Assembly: GCA_963709185.1 (NCBI GenBank)
Contig: CAVPVQ010000006.1
Coordinates: 279,998 to 343,997, forward strand
Direction: 5' to 3'
DNA from: Roseiarcus sp963709185
GTDB taxonomy: Bacteria > Pseudomonadota > Alphaproteobacteria > Rhizobiales > Beijerinckiaceae
DNA length: 64,000 nt
Within the stretch, counting starts at the first letter, position 1; each line of letters begins with the position of its first letter. The notes beneath the pieces are model-generated. The model was given only the letters and a program-made list of their open reading frames with translations. It searched no databases and was not told the DNA's origin. The translations under genes were made by a program, and so were the position numbers. This document shows, in pieces, positions 25,505 to 35,833 of the stretch.

Positions 25505-27133
25505 ATGCTCGGGCTGATGCAGGATTGGCCGCTGCTGCTGCACAAGGTGATCGATTTCGCGGCGATCCAACACGCCGAGCGCGAGGTGGTGTCTCGCACC
25601 ATCGAAGGGCCGATGCATCGCACCAACTACCGGCAGATTCGCGACCGCGCGCTGCGCGGCGCGCAGCGCCTCGCGCAAGACGGCATCCGCCTCGGCGACC
25701 GCGTCGCGACGCTCGCCTGGAACGGCTCTCGTCATCTCGAGGCGTGGTATGCGATCACCGGCCTCGGCGCGATCTATCACACGGTCAATCCCCGGCTGTT
25801 TGCGGAACAAATCGCCTGGATCATCAACGACGCCGAAGACCGCATCGTCTTCGTCGATCTCACTTTCGTCCCGCTGGTGGAGGCGCTCGCCGACAAGCTG
25901 CCGACGGTCGAGCGGTTCATCGTGCTGACCGACGCGGCGCACATGCCCGCCACCAGGCTGCGCAACGCGATCGCCTACGAGACATGGCTCGCCGAAGCCG
26001 ACGGCGACTTCCGCTGGGCCGATTTCGACGAGCGCACCGCTGCGGGGCTTTGCTACACCTCCGGCACCACGGGCAACCCCAAGGGCGTGCTGTATTCGCA
26101 TCGCTCGAACGTCATCCATTCGATGGCGAGCACCGGCGGCGACGGGCTTCTCGTGAAATCGTCGGACTCAGTGCTGCCGATCGTCCCGATGTTCCACGCC
26201 AATTCCTGGTCGCTCGCTTTCTCCTGTCCGATGCGCGGCGCCAAGCTGGTCATGCCCGGCGCCAAACTCGACGGCGCCTCGGTGTACGAACTGCTGGAAA
26301 CCGAGAAGGTGACCATGACGGCGGCGGTGCCGACCGTCTGGCTGATGCTGCTGCAATATCTACGGCAGGAGAACAAGAAGCCCACCACGCTGAAGCTCGT
26401 GGCGATCGGCGGCTCGGCTTGTCCGCCGGCGATCATCCGCGCCTTTGAGGTCGATTACGGGGTCGAAGTGCGCCACGCCTGGGGGATGACCGAAATGAGC
26501 CCGATCGGCTCGACGGGGTCGATCAAGCCCTGCGTCGGCGACCTGCCGCGCGATGCGCTGCTGGAGCTCAAGGCCAAACAGGGCTGGGCGCCGTTCGGCG
26601 TCGAAATGAAGATCGTCGACGACGCAAACCGCGAGCTTCCGTGGGACGGCAAGACGTTCGGCCGCCTCAAGGTGGCCGGCGTCGCGGTTTCAAGCGCCTA
26701 TTTCAAGGGCGAGAACGGCGACATCCTCGACGAGAACGGGTTCTTCGACACCGGCGACGTGGCGACCATCGACGCAAACGGCTACATGCAGATCACCGAC
26801 CGCTCCAAGGATGTCATCAAGTCGGGCGGCGAGTGGATTTCCTCGATCGACATTGAAAACTTCGCGGTCGGCCATCCCGATATCCTGGAGGCCGCGGTCA
26901 TCGGCGTCGCCCATCCCAAGTGGGACGAACGGCCCTTGCTGATCGTCGTGCCCAAGGAAGGGCGGACGCCGCAGTGCGAAGAAGTCCGGGAATTCCTGCG
27001 CAGCCGGATCGCCAAATGGTGGCTGCCCGACGACATGCAGGTGGTGAAGGAGATTCCGCACACCGCGACGGGCAAGATCAACAAGGTGAAGCTGCGCGAA
27101 ACGTTCAAGGACTACCGGCTGCCTGCCGAATGA
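25505..27133 (+). CDS. acyl-CoA synthetase (AMP-binding enzyme)
   Basis: This 542-residue acyl-CoA ligase activates a carboxylic acid through an acyl-AMP. Adenylate-forming motifs are complete: Y-T-S-G-T-T-G-N-P-K-G-V-L-Y-S-H-R, W-G-M-T-E-M-S-P, Y-F-K-G-E-N-G-D, D-T-G-D-V-A-T-I, and the C-terminal P-H-T-A-T-G-K-I-N-K with the catalytic lysine. The sequence type is that of medium/long-chain fatty acid ligases of the AlkK/FadD group. GGGGGAGG lies six bases before the ATG. Natural substrate unknown. Confidence 0.9.
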   Translation: MLGLMQDWPLLLHKVIDFAAIQHAEREVVSRTIEGPMHRTNYRQIRDRALRGAQRLAQDGIRLGDRVATLAWNGSRHLEAWYAITGLGAIYHTVNPRLFAEQIAWIINDAEDRIVFVDLTFVPLVEALADKLPTVERFIVLTDAAHMPATRLRNAIAYETWLAEADGDFRWADFDERTAAGLCYTSGTTGNPKGVLYSHRSNVIHSMASTGGDGLLVKSSDSVLPIVPMFHANSWSLAFSCPMRGAKLVMPGAKLDGASVYELLETEKVTMTAAVPTVWLMLLQYLRQENKKPTTLKLVAIGGSACPPAIIRAFEVDYGVEVRHAWGMTEMSPIGSTGSIKPCVGDLPRDALLELKAKQGWAPFGVEMKIVDDANRELPWDGKTFGRLKVAGVAVSSAYFKGENGDILDENGFFDTGDVATIDANGYMQITDRSKDVIKSGGEWISSIDIENFAVGHPDILEAAVIGVAHPKWDERPLLIVVPKEGRTPQCEEVREFLRSRIAKWWLPDDMQVVKEIPHTATGKINKVKLRETFKDYRLPAE

Positions 27134-27159
27134 ACCGGGCGCGGCGCGCAACGCCCTGA

Positions 27160-27177
27160 CGGCGTCCGGCGACGCCG
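27160..27177. terminator. hairpin between convergent genes
   Basis: A 7-bp stem (CGGCGTC 27160-27166, GACGCCG 27171-27177) with a 4-base loop lies between the convergent acyl-CoA synthetase and DUF4399 genes. There is no T-tract, so intrinsic termination is only possible. Confidence 0.35.
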
Positions 27178-27207
27178 GCGCGGTTGTCGACAGGCGGGCG
27201 CCGCGGC

Positions 27208-28413
27208 TCACCGATCGGGGGCGCAGCGGAATCCCGGACCGATCGGGAACGTCTCGGAATGAGTGCCAGGCGGGCACCGCCGAAAGTCGTTGAACCCCTC
27301 GGTCGCGGCCGGCGCCGGCGCGCGGGCGGGTGAGGCGCCGCCTTCTTCCGACACCGCCCTGGGCGCGCGCTTGGGCGTCCCGCCAAAACGCGGCAGGTCG
27401 GCGCGGCGGCGCTCGAGGGGCCGATGCGTCGGTCTGGCGGCTTCGCGCCGCTGACACTCGCCGCGCACGTCGAGCGTTTCGCCGGCGCGACAAGTCTTGC
27501 GCGCAATGGCCGCGCCGGCGATCACGGTGATCGGCGCCGAATAGACGGGCGGGTCATGCGGCACGTGATCGGCGTCGCCGAGCAGCAGTTGCAGCGTGTG
27601 CCGCCCGGGCGTCAGGGTGATGGTCGCTTCGGTCTGACCCTTGCCGAAGTGCAGGTGGTTTTCATCGCTCGGAATGGGCTCGTCGAGCGGCGGCAGCGGC
27701 GCATCGATCAACAGATGATGGTGCCCGGAATTGGGCGTATCGTCGCCGGCAACCGCGACGGTCATGTTGGCGATGCCGAAACGCACTGTAAAGGTCAGCG
27801 GCACCGTCGCGCCGTCCGCCGGCGACTCGATGAACACCCTGGCGCCGGGGGCCGATGGCCGACGGGTCGGCGCAGTGGCGGCGGCCGCGGGCGCGGCCTG
27901 CGCGGCCTGCGCCGGCGGCGCGAGTGGCGCGGGGGGCGGCGCGGCTTGCGCGGCCGGAGCCGGGGGCGCCTCGGCGACCGTGACGTGGATCAGCGGGGAC
28001 ATCACCGGCGGCGAGTGCGGAACATGGTTCTTGTCGCCGAGCAGAAGCTGCAGCGTATGGGGGCCCGGCGACAGGCTGAGATCGACTTCCGTCTGCCCCG
28101 CCCCAAAATGCAGATGATTGAAATCGTTTGGAATCGGCTGGTCGAGCGGAGGCAGGTCGGTATCGATCAGCAGATGGTGGTGGCCGGTGTTCGGCCGGTC
28201 CGAGCCGGCCGGGGCGATTCCCATGCCGCGCAGGCCAAAGTGAATCGTGGTCTGCGGTCCGATCGTCGCCCCATCCTTCAGGTCGATGAAATAGACCTGC
28301 GCGCCGGATGGCGAGGGTGTCGGTCCCCCCGCGGCGGGGGACTGGGCTAGCGCCACGCCGCCAATCGCCAAGGCGGTCAGCCACCCCAGGATCGCAACAG
28401 CGAACGTCCTCAT
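27208..28413 (-). CDS. exported protein with two tandem DUF4399 domains
   Basis: This 401-residue secreted protein has a signal peptide (about residues 1-23) followed by two DUF4399 copies at about residues 39-146 and 191-299. Each copy has the same order of motifs: V-x-F-I-x-x-x-D-G-A-T, a P-N-[TS]-G-H-H-H-L-L-I-D block, P-L-D-[QE]-P-I-P, N-H-L-H-F-G-x-G-Q-T-E and H-T-L-Q-L-L-L-G-D. The His triplets are H78-80 and H231-233. An Ala/Pro linker joins the copies, and a basic C-terminal tail carries cysteines. DUF4399 has no known function; the histidine clusters suggest metal binding (inference). Confidence 0.85.
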   Translation of the reverse strand: MRTFAVAILGWLTALAIGGVALAQSPAAGGPTPSPSGAQVYFIDLKDGATIGPQTTIHFGLRGMGIAPAGSDRPNTGHHHLLIDTDLPPLDQPIPNDFNHLHFGAGQTEVDLSLSPGPHTLQLLLGDKNHVPHSPPVMSPLIHVTVAEAPPAPAAQAAPPPAPLAPPAQAAQAAPAAAATAPTRRPSAPGARVFIESPADGATVPLTFTVRFGIANMTVAVAGDDTPNSGHHHLLIDAPLPPLDEPIPSDENHLHFGKGQTEATITLTPGRHTLQLLLGDADHVPHDPPVYSAPITVIAGAAIARKTCRAGETLDVRGECQRREAARPTHRPLERRRADLPRFGGTPKRAPRAVSEEGGASPARAPAPAATEGFNDFRRCPPGTHSETFPIGPGFRCAPDR

Positions 28414-28732
28414 TGTCGATCTCCGTCCGTGGGCGGCGCCGGAATCCCGCTCGCTGCCAGGAAGTCCAGAAACATGCTAAGGCCGGCGCCGGCGTGGCCG
28501 GGCCGGACTTTCTGCGATCGGTCTCGACGCTGCGGCTCTTGTCGCCCGCGCGGCGCTAGGATAGCCTTCGCGCCTTCCTTGTAAAGGCTGACGACGCGCC
28601 TGGACGCTCGGTTCGGGTGGTTACGCGTCGGCGAAGGGCCGCTCGGGCGCGATGTTTGTGTCGGCGCGGTCCGTCGGGTCGCCAGGACCGGCGCGGCCGG
28701 ACCGATCAAAAAGCGGAGCACGAGAGCGAGCG

Positions 28733-29539
28733 ATGGACTGGCGCCTGAAACTCCTGCCGGTCCTACTCTGTCTCTGCGTCGCGGCGCCGCTCGGTCTTGC
28801 GCAGACGCCGAGCTCCCACAAACCCGGAGAAGTCTTCCGCGACTGTCCGGATTGCGCTGAAATGGTCGTGGTTCCCGAAGGCGAATTCGACATGGGTTCG
28901 ACCGAGACGCCGGTCGAGCAGCCGGCGCACCATGTCGTGATCGTCAATCCGTTTGCGATCGGGCGACGCGAGGTGACGTTCGCCGAATGGGATTCCTGCG
29001 TGGCGGCGGGGGGGTGCAAATACCGACCCGGCGATCATGGCTGGGGGCGCGCGGACAGGCCGGTGATCGACGTCAGTTGGGATGACGCCAAGGAGTTCGT
29101 CGGTTGGCTGTCCCAGAAGGCCGGCCACGCCTATCGTCTGCCGACCGAGGCCGAATGGGAATACGCGGCCCGGGCGGGCAGCGCCTCCGCCTATTGGTGG
29201 GGACGCGAGATCGGCGTCGGCCGCGCCAAATGCGTCGATTGCGGCGGCGATCCGGCGATGCGGACCGCCCCGACGGGAAGCTTCAGGCCCAACGCGTTCG
29301 GCCTGTACGACACCGCGGGCAACGCCGCCGAATGGGTCCAGGACTGCTGGAACGCCTCCTACCGCGGCGCGCCGCGCGACGGCTCGGCGTGGACCACCGG
29401 CGACTGCAGCTTGCGGGTGCTGCGCGGCGGCTCTTTCGCGAGCAAGGCCAACGCGGTGCGCTCGGCGTCGCGGTTTCGCTACGATCAGGACGTGCGCTAC
29501 TACGCCAACGGCTTCCGGGTGGCGCGCGACGCCAAGTGA
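28733..29539 (+). CDS. exported SUMF1/FGE-sulfatase-modifying-factor-like protein
   Basis: This 268-residue protein has a signal peptide (about residues 1-23) and a SUMF1 (formylglycine-generating enzyme) domain. Visible motifs are M-V-V-V-P-E-G-E-F-D-M-G-S, V-N-P-F-A-I-G-R-R-E-V-T, Y-R-L-P-T-E-A-E-W-E-Y-A-A-R-A, N-A-F-G-L-Y-D-T-A-G-N-A-A-E-W-V and R-V-L-R-G-G-S-F. The C-terminal segment ends in G-F-R-V-A-R-D without the two active-site cysteines of true FGE, and no sulfatase is nearby. It is therefore probably a structural or ligand-binding member. Confidence 0.88.
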   Translation: MDWRLKLLPVLLCLCVAAPLGLAQTPSSHKPGEVFRDCPDCAEMVVVPEGEFDMGSTETPVEQPAHHVVIVNPFAIGRREVTFAEWDSCVAAGGCKYRPGDHGWGRADRPVIDVSWDDAKEFVGWLSQKAGHAYRLPTEAEWEYAARAGSASAYWWGREIGVGRAKCVDCGGDPAMRTAPTGSFRPNAFGLYDTAGNAAEWVQDCWNASYRGAPRDGSAWTTGDCSLRVLRGGSFASKANAVRSASRFRYDQDVRYYANGFRVARDAK

Positions 29540-29548
29540 GGCTGGGCA

Positions 29549-29568
29549 CTCCCGAACATTGGCGGGAG
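29549..29568 (+). terminator. hairpin after SUMF1-like gene
   Basis: A 6-bp stem (CTCCCG 29549-29554, CGGGAG 29563-29568) with an 8-base loop lies 10 bases after the stop. A T-rich stretch follows about a dozen bases later. Confidence 0.4.
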
Positions 29569-29582
29569 CGCTGACTTGAATT

Positions 29583-29825
29583 TTAGATTTTTCGGGTTTC
29601 AAGGGCGCTGCGAATCGCCCTCAATTCCATTAAAATTGCTTCCACCGCCATGCTCGATAGCAAGAATATCAAAATCGACAGCGCGGCCCAATCCGACGCT
29701 CGCATATAGGTCGGGTAGTGAGGTTCAGCAGACTCGGCGTGTATGACGGTAAGGAATGCTATCAAGGGTATCGCCACGCATCCGAAAATGGCAGACGCCA
29801 CATATCTCAGCGAGATCGTTCTCAT
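29583..29825 (-). CDS. small two-helix membrane protein
   Basis: This 80-residue protein of unknown family has two hydrophobic segments, about residues 8-28 and 46-66, joined by a short polar loop. The C terminus is charged (L-R-A-I-R-S-A-L-E-T-R-K-I). A good purine-rich ribosome-binding site (GGCGGAG) precedes the ATG at 29825. Base composition is clearly less GC-rich than in flanking genes, which may reflect recent acquisition. Confidence 0.6.
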   Translation of the reverse strand: MRTISLRYVASAIFGCVAIPLIAFLTVIHAESAEPHYPTYMRASDWAALSILIFLLSSMAVEAILMELRAIRSALETRKI

Positions 29826-30103
29826 TTCTCCGCCTTTCCTTTTTGCGCTGCAAAAAAGCCGCAGATGCGGGGAGGCGCCGCGCCCTCCATCCTTGGCGAT
29901 TAGCGATAGCGGCGGCTGGCCGCGCTCGCTTCAAATTTCGCCAGATATTTTGTGAAACGAATATCTGCTGGCCACCCTATCCGGCGAAGGAGGAGCGCAG
30001 CGCCGAATCCGCCGCCTCCCGTCGACAATGGCGGTCCGGACCGTATTAGTCTAGAATGAGGTCTGATGGGCATCGCGCCGCAGCGGGCGCCTTGGAACAG
30101 GGT

Positions 30104-31858
30104 ATGAACACGCTTCGCCGTCATGCCGCCCGCACGTTCTGCGCGCTTGTCATGACAACGCTCGCCTGCCACGCGGCGATGGCCAACCGTCGCGTCGCCC
30201 TGATCATCGGCAACGCCAAGTATGAACACGCCGACACGCTGGCCAATACGGTCAACGACGCCGACGCGATCGCCGCCCTGCTGAACAAAGCCGGGTTCGA
30301 CTCCGTCGACGAACGGCGCAACGTCGGCGTTGTCGAATTCAAGCGCGCGGTGCGCGAATTCATGCTGTCGGCCAGCAACGCCGATATCGCGGTGGTCTAC
30401 TATTCCGGCCACGGCATCGAAGTCGGCGGCACGAACTATATGATCCCGGTCGACGCCAGGCTGGCCAACAGTTTCGACATCGAGGACGAGGCGATCGCCC
30501 TCGACCGCATCATCACCGCGACGCAGCCGGCGAAGAAACTGCGGCTGATCATCCTCGACGCCTGTCGCGACAATCCTTTCGTCCATATGGCCGAGCACGC
30601 GGTGGAAACGCGCGGAATTTCCAACGGACTGGTCAGCGTGCAGCCGAACGGCACCGACACGTTGATCGCCTACGCGGCCAAGGCGGGTTCGGTCTCCTAT
30701 GACGGCTCCGGACCCAACAGTCCGTTCACTACCGCTCTGGTGAAACATATCGCCGAACCCGGGCTCGACATCAGAATCGCGCTGGGCAAAGTGCGCGACG
30801 ACGTGCTCGCAAGCACCGGCGATCGGCAAGAGCCATTCGTCTACGGCTCGCTCGGCGGCGACACCATTTCTCTGGTTCCCGCGCCCGCGGCGCCGAAAGT
30901 CGAACCCACGCCGCTGGCGGCCGACCCGAACGCGGCGATTGCGCGCGACTATGAATTGGCCGAGCGAGTCGGAACCCGCAAGGGCTGGGAGTCCTTCCTC
31001 GCCGTCCACGCTCTGGGCTTCTACGCCGAACTCGCCCACGCCCAACTCTCCAAGCTGACCGTCGCCCAACCGCCCGGACCCAATCCGGCGAAGGACGCAA
31101 GCGTTGGCGCCGAAGGCGCAGCCGGCGCCCAGCGCCAGGACAGCGCGCGGCGCACACAGGGTGAAGCGCCCCGCATCAAAGTGGAGCCGGAGGCGCCGAC
31201 GCAACCGCGCATCGAAGTCGCGACGGCGCCCGATCAGGTTTGCAAACGCGATGAGGCCCGCCTCGCCCGCTTGCGCACCGACCCATCGAGCGAGAAGGTC
31301 GCCCAATTCGCGCGCGAACTGGCCTGCGAGTCGCTTCGTCCTCAGGTGCAGCGGCTCATGGAAAGCCTCGGCGGCCAGCCGGCCGTCGCGACGCAATCGT
31401 CGCCGGCGGCGGCCCTCCAAGCGACGGAGCAGACCTGCAAACGCGAGGAGGCCCGCCTCGCCCAGTTGCGCGCGGATCCCGCCACCGATCAGGTGACCCA
31501 GTTTGCGCGCACGCTGGGCTGCGAAGATCTGCGGCCCCAGGTCCAACGTCTGCTGGAGAGCCTCGGCGCCCCGCCGGTCGGGCCGACCCAATCGCCGGCG
31601 CTCGCAGCCGCGGCCCCGTCGCGAGGAATGACGCAAACCCCGATCGATGCCGAACCGACGCGGACGTCCGCGCCGGCCCCGGCGCTGACCGGAGCGAATG
31701 CGCCCGACGATCCCCAGGCCTGCAAGCGCGACGCCGCCGAACTCGCGCGCATCCGCGCCAATCCGGATCGCGCGGCGGCGATCCGCTTCATGCGCGAGCT
31801 CAAATGCGCCGATCTGCATGCGCAGGCGGCGCGTTTGTTGGAAAGCGTCGGCGATTGA
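30104..31858 (+). CDS. secreted caspase family (C14) protein with three Cys-pair repeats
   Basis: This 584-residue protein has a signal peptide (about residues 1-27) and a caspase/metacaspase p20 domain (about residues 29-260). The catalytic His is H103 in Y-Y-S-G-H-G and the catalytic Cys is C154 in L-D-A-C-R-D-N-P, so it may be an active cysteine peptidase in the periplasm. After a linker come three related repeats starting at C380, C445 and C540 (pattern C-K-R-[DE]-x-A-x-L-A-x-[LI]-R). Each has a second Cys exactly 28 residues later (C408, C473, C568). No partner protein such as a gasdermin is adjacent. Confidence 0.88.
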   Translation: MNTLRRHAARTFCALVMTTLACHAAMANRRVALIIGNAKYEHADTLANTVNDADAIAALLNKAGFDSVDERRNVGVVEFKRAVREFMLSASNADIAVVYYSGHGIEVGGTNYMIPVDARLANSFDIEDEAIALDRIITATQPAKKLRLIILDACRDNPFVHMAEHAVETRGISNGLVSVQPNGTDTLIAYAAKAGSVSYDGSGPNSPFTTALVKHIAEPGLDIRIALGKVRDDVLASTGDRQEPFVYGSLGGDTISLVPAPAAPKVEPTPLAADPNAAIARDYELAERVGTRKGWESFLAVHALGFYAELAHAQLSKLTVAQPPGPNPAKDASVGAEGAAGAQRQDSARRTQGEAPRIKVEPEAPTQPRIEVATAPDQVCKRDEARLARLRTDPSSEKVAQFARELACESLRPQVQRLMESLGGQPAVATQSSPAAALQATEQTCKREEARLAQLRADPATDQVTQFARTLGCEDLRPQVQRLLESLGAPPVGPTQSPALAAAAPSRGMTQTPIDAEPTRTSAPAPALTGANAPDDPQACKRDAAELARIRANPDRAAAIRFMRELKCADLHAQAARLLESVGD

Positions 31859-31937
31859 CAAGCGGAATCGGGGGCTCGCTCTTGACGCGAAGACCGGCGG
31901 CGTCGTTGAACCCCGCGACACCTGCCCCGTTTGATCC

Positions 31938-32714
31938 ATGCGCCGCCTGATCCTCGAAGAACCGGTTTCCCGCTCGGCGGTCTGGAGCCGGCGCTTGGCG
32001 GTGTTTGCGCTCGCGGTGGCTGGCGTCGCGGCGGCGCTCTCGCGCGCCGGCGCGGTCGAGCCGGCGGGCGTTCTTGCCGTGCTCGGGGCCTCGCTTGTCC
32101 TGGCGTGTCTGGCCGGCCTGCTTGCGGTGACCGCGGCGGTGGTGATCTGGCGCACCGGGCGACGCGGCGCGGGCATCGCGGCGGCCGGACTGATCCTCGC
32201 GCTCGGCCTGCTCGCCTATCCCGCGTGGCTGTCCTGGCAAGCTGTCACTTTGCCGATGATCGACGACGTTTCGACCGACCTCGACACGCCGCCGAGTTTT
32301 CTGCGCTCGATCAAGGCTCTTGAGGCGCGGGCGTGGCGCACGCCGCCGGCCCCGACGCCGGAAATGCGCGAGGCGCAGAGGCGCGCCTATCCGAAGGTCC
32401 AGCCGATCCTCGTCGACATGCCGCTTGAGGACGCCTATCAACTCGCCCTGCAGGTTGCCAAAGGGCGCGGCTGGCGGATCGTCGACGCCATCCCGCCAAG
32501 CGTGCGCGAAGGCGTCGGCCACATCGACGCAAGCGCCAAATCGCTGTTCCTCGGCTTTGTCGACGACATCGCCATCCGCATCGAGCCGCTGGCCAACCAG
32601 AGCCGCATCGACATCCGCTCGGCGTCGCGGGTCTGGCGTCATGACTTCGGCGCCAACGCCCGGCGCATCGAGAAGTTCGCGGCGGACGCGCAGGAGATGG
32701 CCCAGGCGAAGTGA
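31938..32714 (+). CDS. DUF1499 family membrane protein
   Basis: This 258-residue protein has three or four hydrophobic segments in residues 20-115 and a soluble C-terminal DUF1499 domain. Typical features are V-S-T-D-L-D-T-P-P-S-F near the junction, G-W-R-I-V-D-A, and R-I-D-I-R-S-A-S-R-V-W-R-H-D-F-G-A-N-A-R-R-I near the end. The domain occurs widely in Alphaproteobacteria without known function. It lies 79 bases after the caspase-like gene, so co-transcription is possible. It is convergent with the BolA gene. Confidence 0.85.
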   Translation: MRRLILEEPVSRSAVWSRRLAVFALAVAGVAAALSRAGAVEPAGVLAVLGASLVLACLAGLLAVTAAVVIWRTGRRGAGIAAAGLILALGLLAYPAWLSWQAVTLPMIDDVSTDLDTPPSFLRSIKALEARAWRTPPAPTPEMREAQRRAYPKVQPILVDMPLEDAYQLALQVAKGRGWRIVDAIPPSVREGVGHIDASAKSLFLGFVDDIAIRIEPLANQSRIDIRSASRVWRHDFGANARRIEKFAADAQEMAQAK

Positions 32715-32733
32715 TCGGCGGGCCGCCGTCCAG

Positions 32734-32970
32734 CTATTCCGGCGCGACCGCCGTCTGCAGGGCGAGCGCGTGCAGGGCGCCGCCCATCTGGCCCTTCAGC
32801 GCGCCATAAACCATCTGATGCTGCTGCACGCGACTCTTGCCGCGAAAAGCCGCCGACACCACGGTCGCGGCGTAGTGATCGCCGTCGCCGGCCAGATCCT
32901 TGATCTCGACGCGCGCGTCGGGAAAGGCCGCGACGATCAGGCGCTCGATTTCCGCCGCCGGCATCGCCAT
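32734..32970 (-). CDS. BolA/IbaG family protein
   Basis: This 78-residue BolA-like protein is expected to work with a monothiol glutaredoxin in iron-sulfur handling. Family features are the I-E-R-L-I-V-A-A-F-P-D-A helix, the D-L-A-G-D-G-D-H-Y-A-A-T strand, F-R-G-K-S-R-V-Q-Q-H-Q-M-V-Y (with the conserved histidine) and H-A-L-A-L-Q-T. In many Alphaproteobacteria the order is purL, small gene, bolA, then grxD; here grxD is absent and the DUF1499 gene follows instead. Confidence 0.9.
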   Translation of the reverse strand: MAMPAAEIERLIVAAFPDARVEIKDLAGDGDHYAATVVSAAFRGKSRVQQHQMVYGALKGQMGGALHALALQTAVAPE

Positions 32971-32973
32971 GAT

Positions 32974-33164
32974 CTATTCCTGCTTTCCCTGCGACGCCGC
33001 CTCGAGCTTGGCGATGACGTCCTTGGCCGGCTCGGAGCATGGCACACTGATGCCGCCGGTCATCATCACGACGCATTTGCTGGGCTCGGTCGCGCTGATC
33101 GCGATGACCTGATCGACGCGCACATAGTTGAAGCCGGCGAGCGCTTTCAGCGCGACGAGTTGTA

Positions 33165-33168
<4 letters not shown>
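32974..33168 (-). CDS. small conserved hypothetical protein between purL and bolA
   Basis: This 64-residue protein begins M-I-Q-L-V-A-L-K-A-L-A-G-F-N-Y-V-R-V-D-Q-V-I-A-I and ends in a lysine-rich helix. It has two cysteines (in S-K-C-V-V and V-P-C-S-E). The strand-rich N terminus recalls proteins of the FlbD size class, but no family is certain. The ATG overlaps the purL stop by four bases and bolA follows three bases after its stop, so the three are translationally coupled. Confidence 0.7.
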
Positions 33169-35396
<2,228 letters not shown>

Positions 35397-35605
35397 TCCT
35401 CCTCGCCCGCGTCCCCGATAGACGCGCGCGCGATCCAGCGCAATGGCAAGCGGCGGGCAAACGCCCTTGGCGCGACGCCGGAAGAGATCGGCGGACCGGC
35501 GCGATCTTGGTCGCGCGGGCGGCCATTGAAATCCTCTCCCGCATGCGTTGCTCGGCCAATAGTCCCGGGGACCGCCCGCGACGGTTCGCGTTCGCGCCCG
35601 CGGCG

Positions 35606-35737
35606 CTACTTCACCTGCGACTGATCATGGCAGCTCTTCGTCCCGTTCTGCCAGAAATAGTCGCCGCATTTGTCGCAACCCGACGCCGACAGGGCCAGGA
35701 CAAGCGCAAGGATCACTGGCGCGATGGCGCGCATCAT
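35606..35737 (-). CDS. very small lipoprotein
   Basis: This 43-residue predicted lipoprotein has a hydrophobic leader A-P-V-I-L-A-L-V-L-A-L-S-A-S-G-C with the lipid-accepting cysteine. The mature part is only about 25 residues and contains two more cysteines (D-K-C-G-D-Y-F-W and S-C-H-D-Q). The start at 35737 (M-M-R-A) gives a standard signal peptide. Tiny Cys-rich lipoproteins of this kind occur in related genera without known function. Confidence 0.6.
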   Translation of the reverse strand: MMRAIAPVILALVLALSASGCDKCGDYFWQNGTKSCHDQSQVK

Positions 35738-35833
35738 GGAATCTCCGAACGAGGCGTCGATCGGATTATGCACGCCGCCCCTGATATTGCCAGGCATTAT
35801 CGCCGGCCGCGCACGCCGTCCGGGGCAGCCTCG

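Noticed and set aside
30104..31858. Caspase-like gene as part of an antiphage gasdermin or CRISPR-linked defence system
   Set aside because: The protein has a signal peptide and no gasdermin, CRISPR or other defence gene is adjacent.
29900..32176. Long minus-strand open frame (758 codons) opposite the caspase-like gene
   Set aside because: The plus strand carries the conserved catalytic motifs; the antisense product has low-complexity Arg/Asp-rich composition and no family features.
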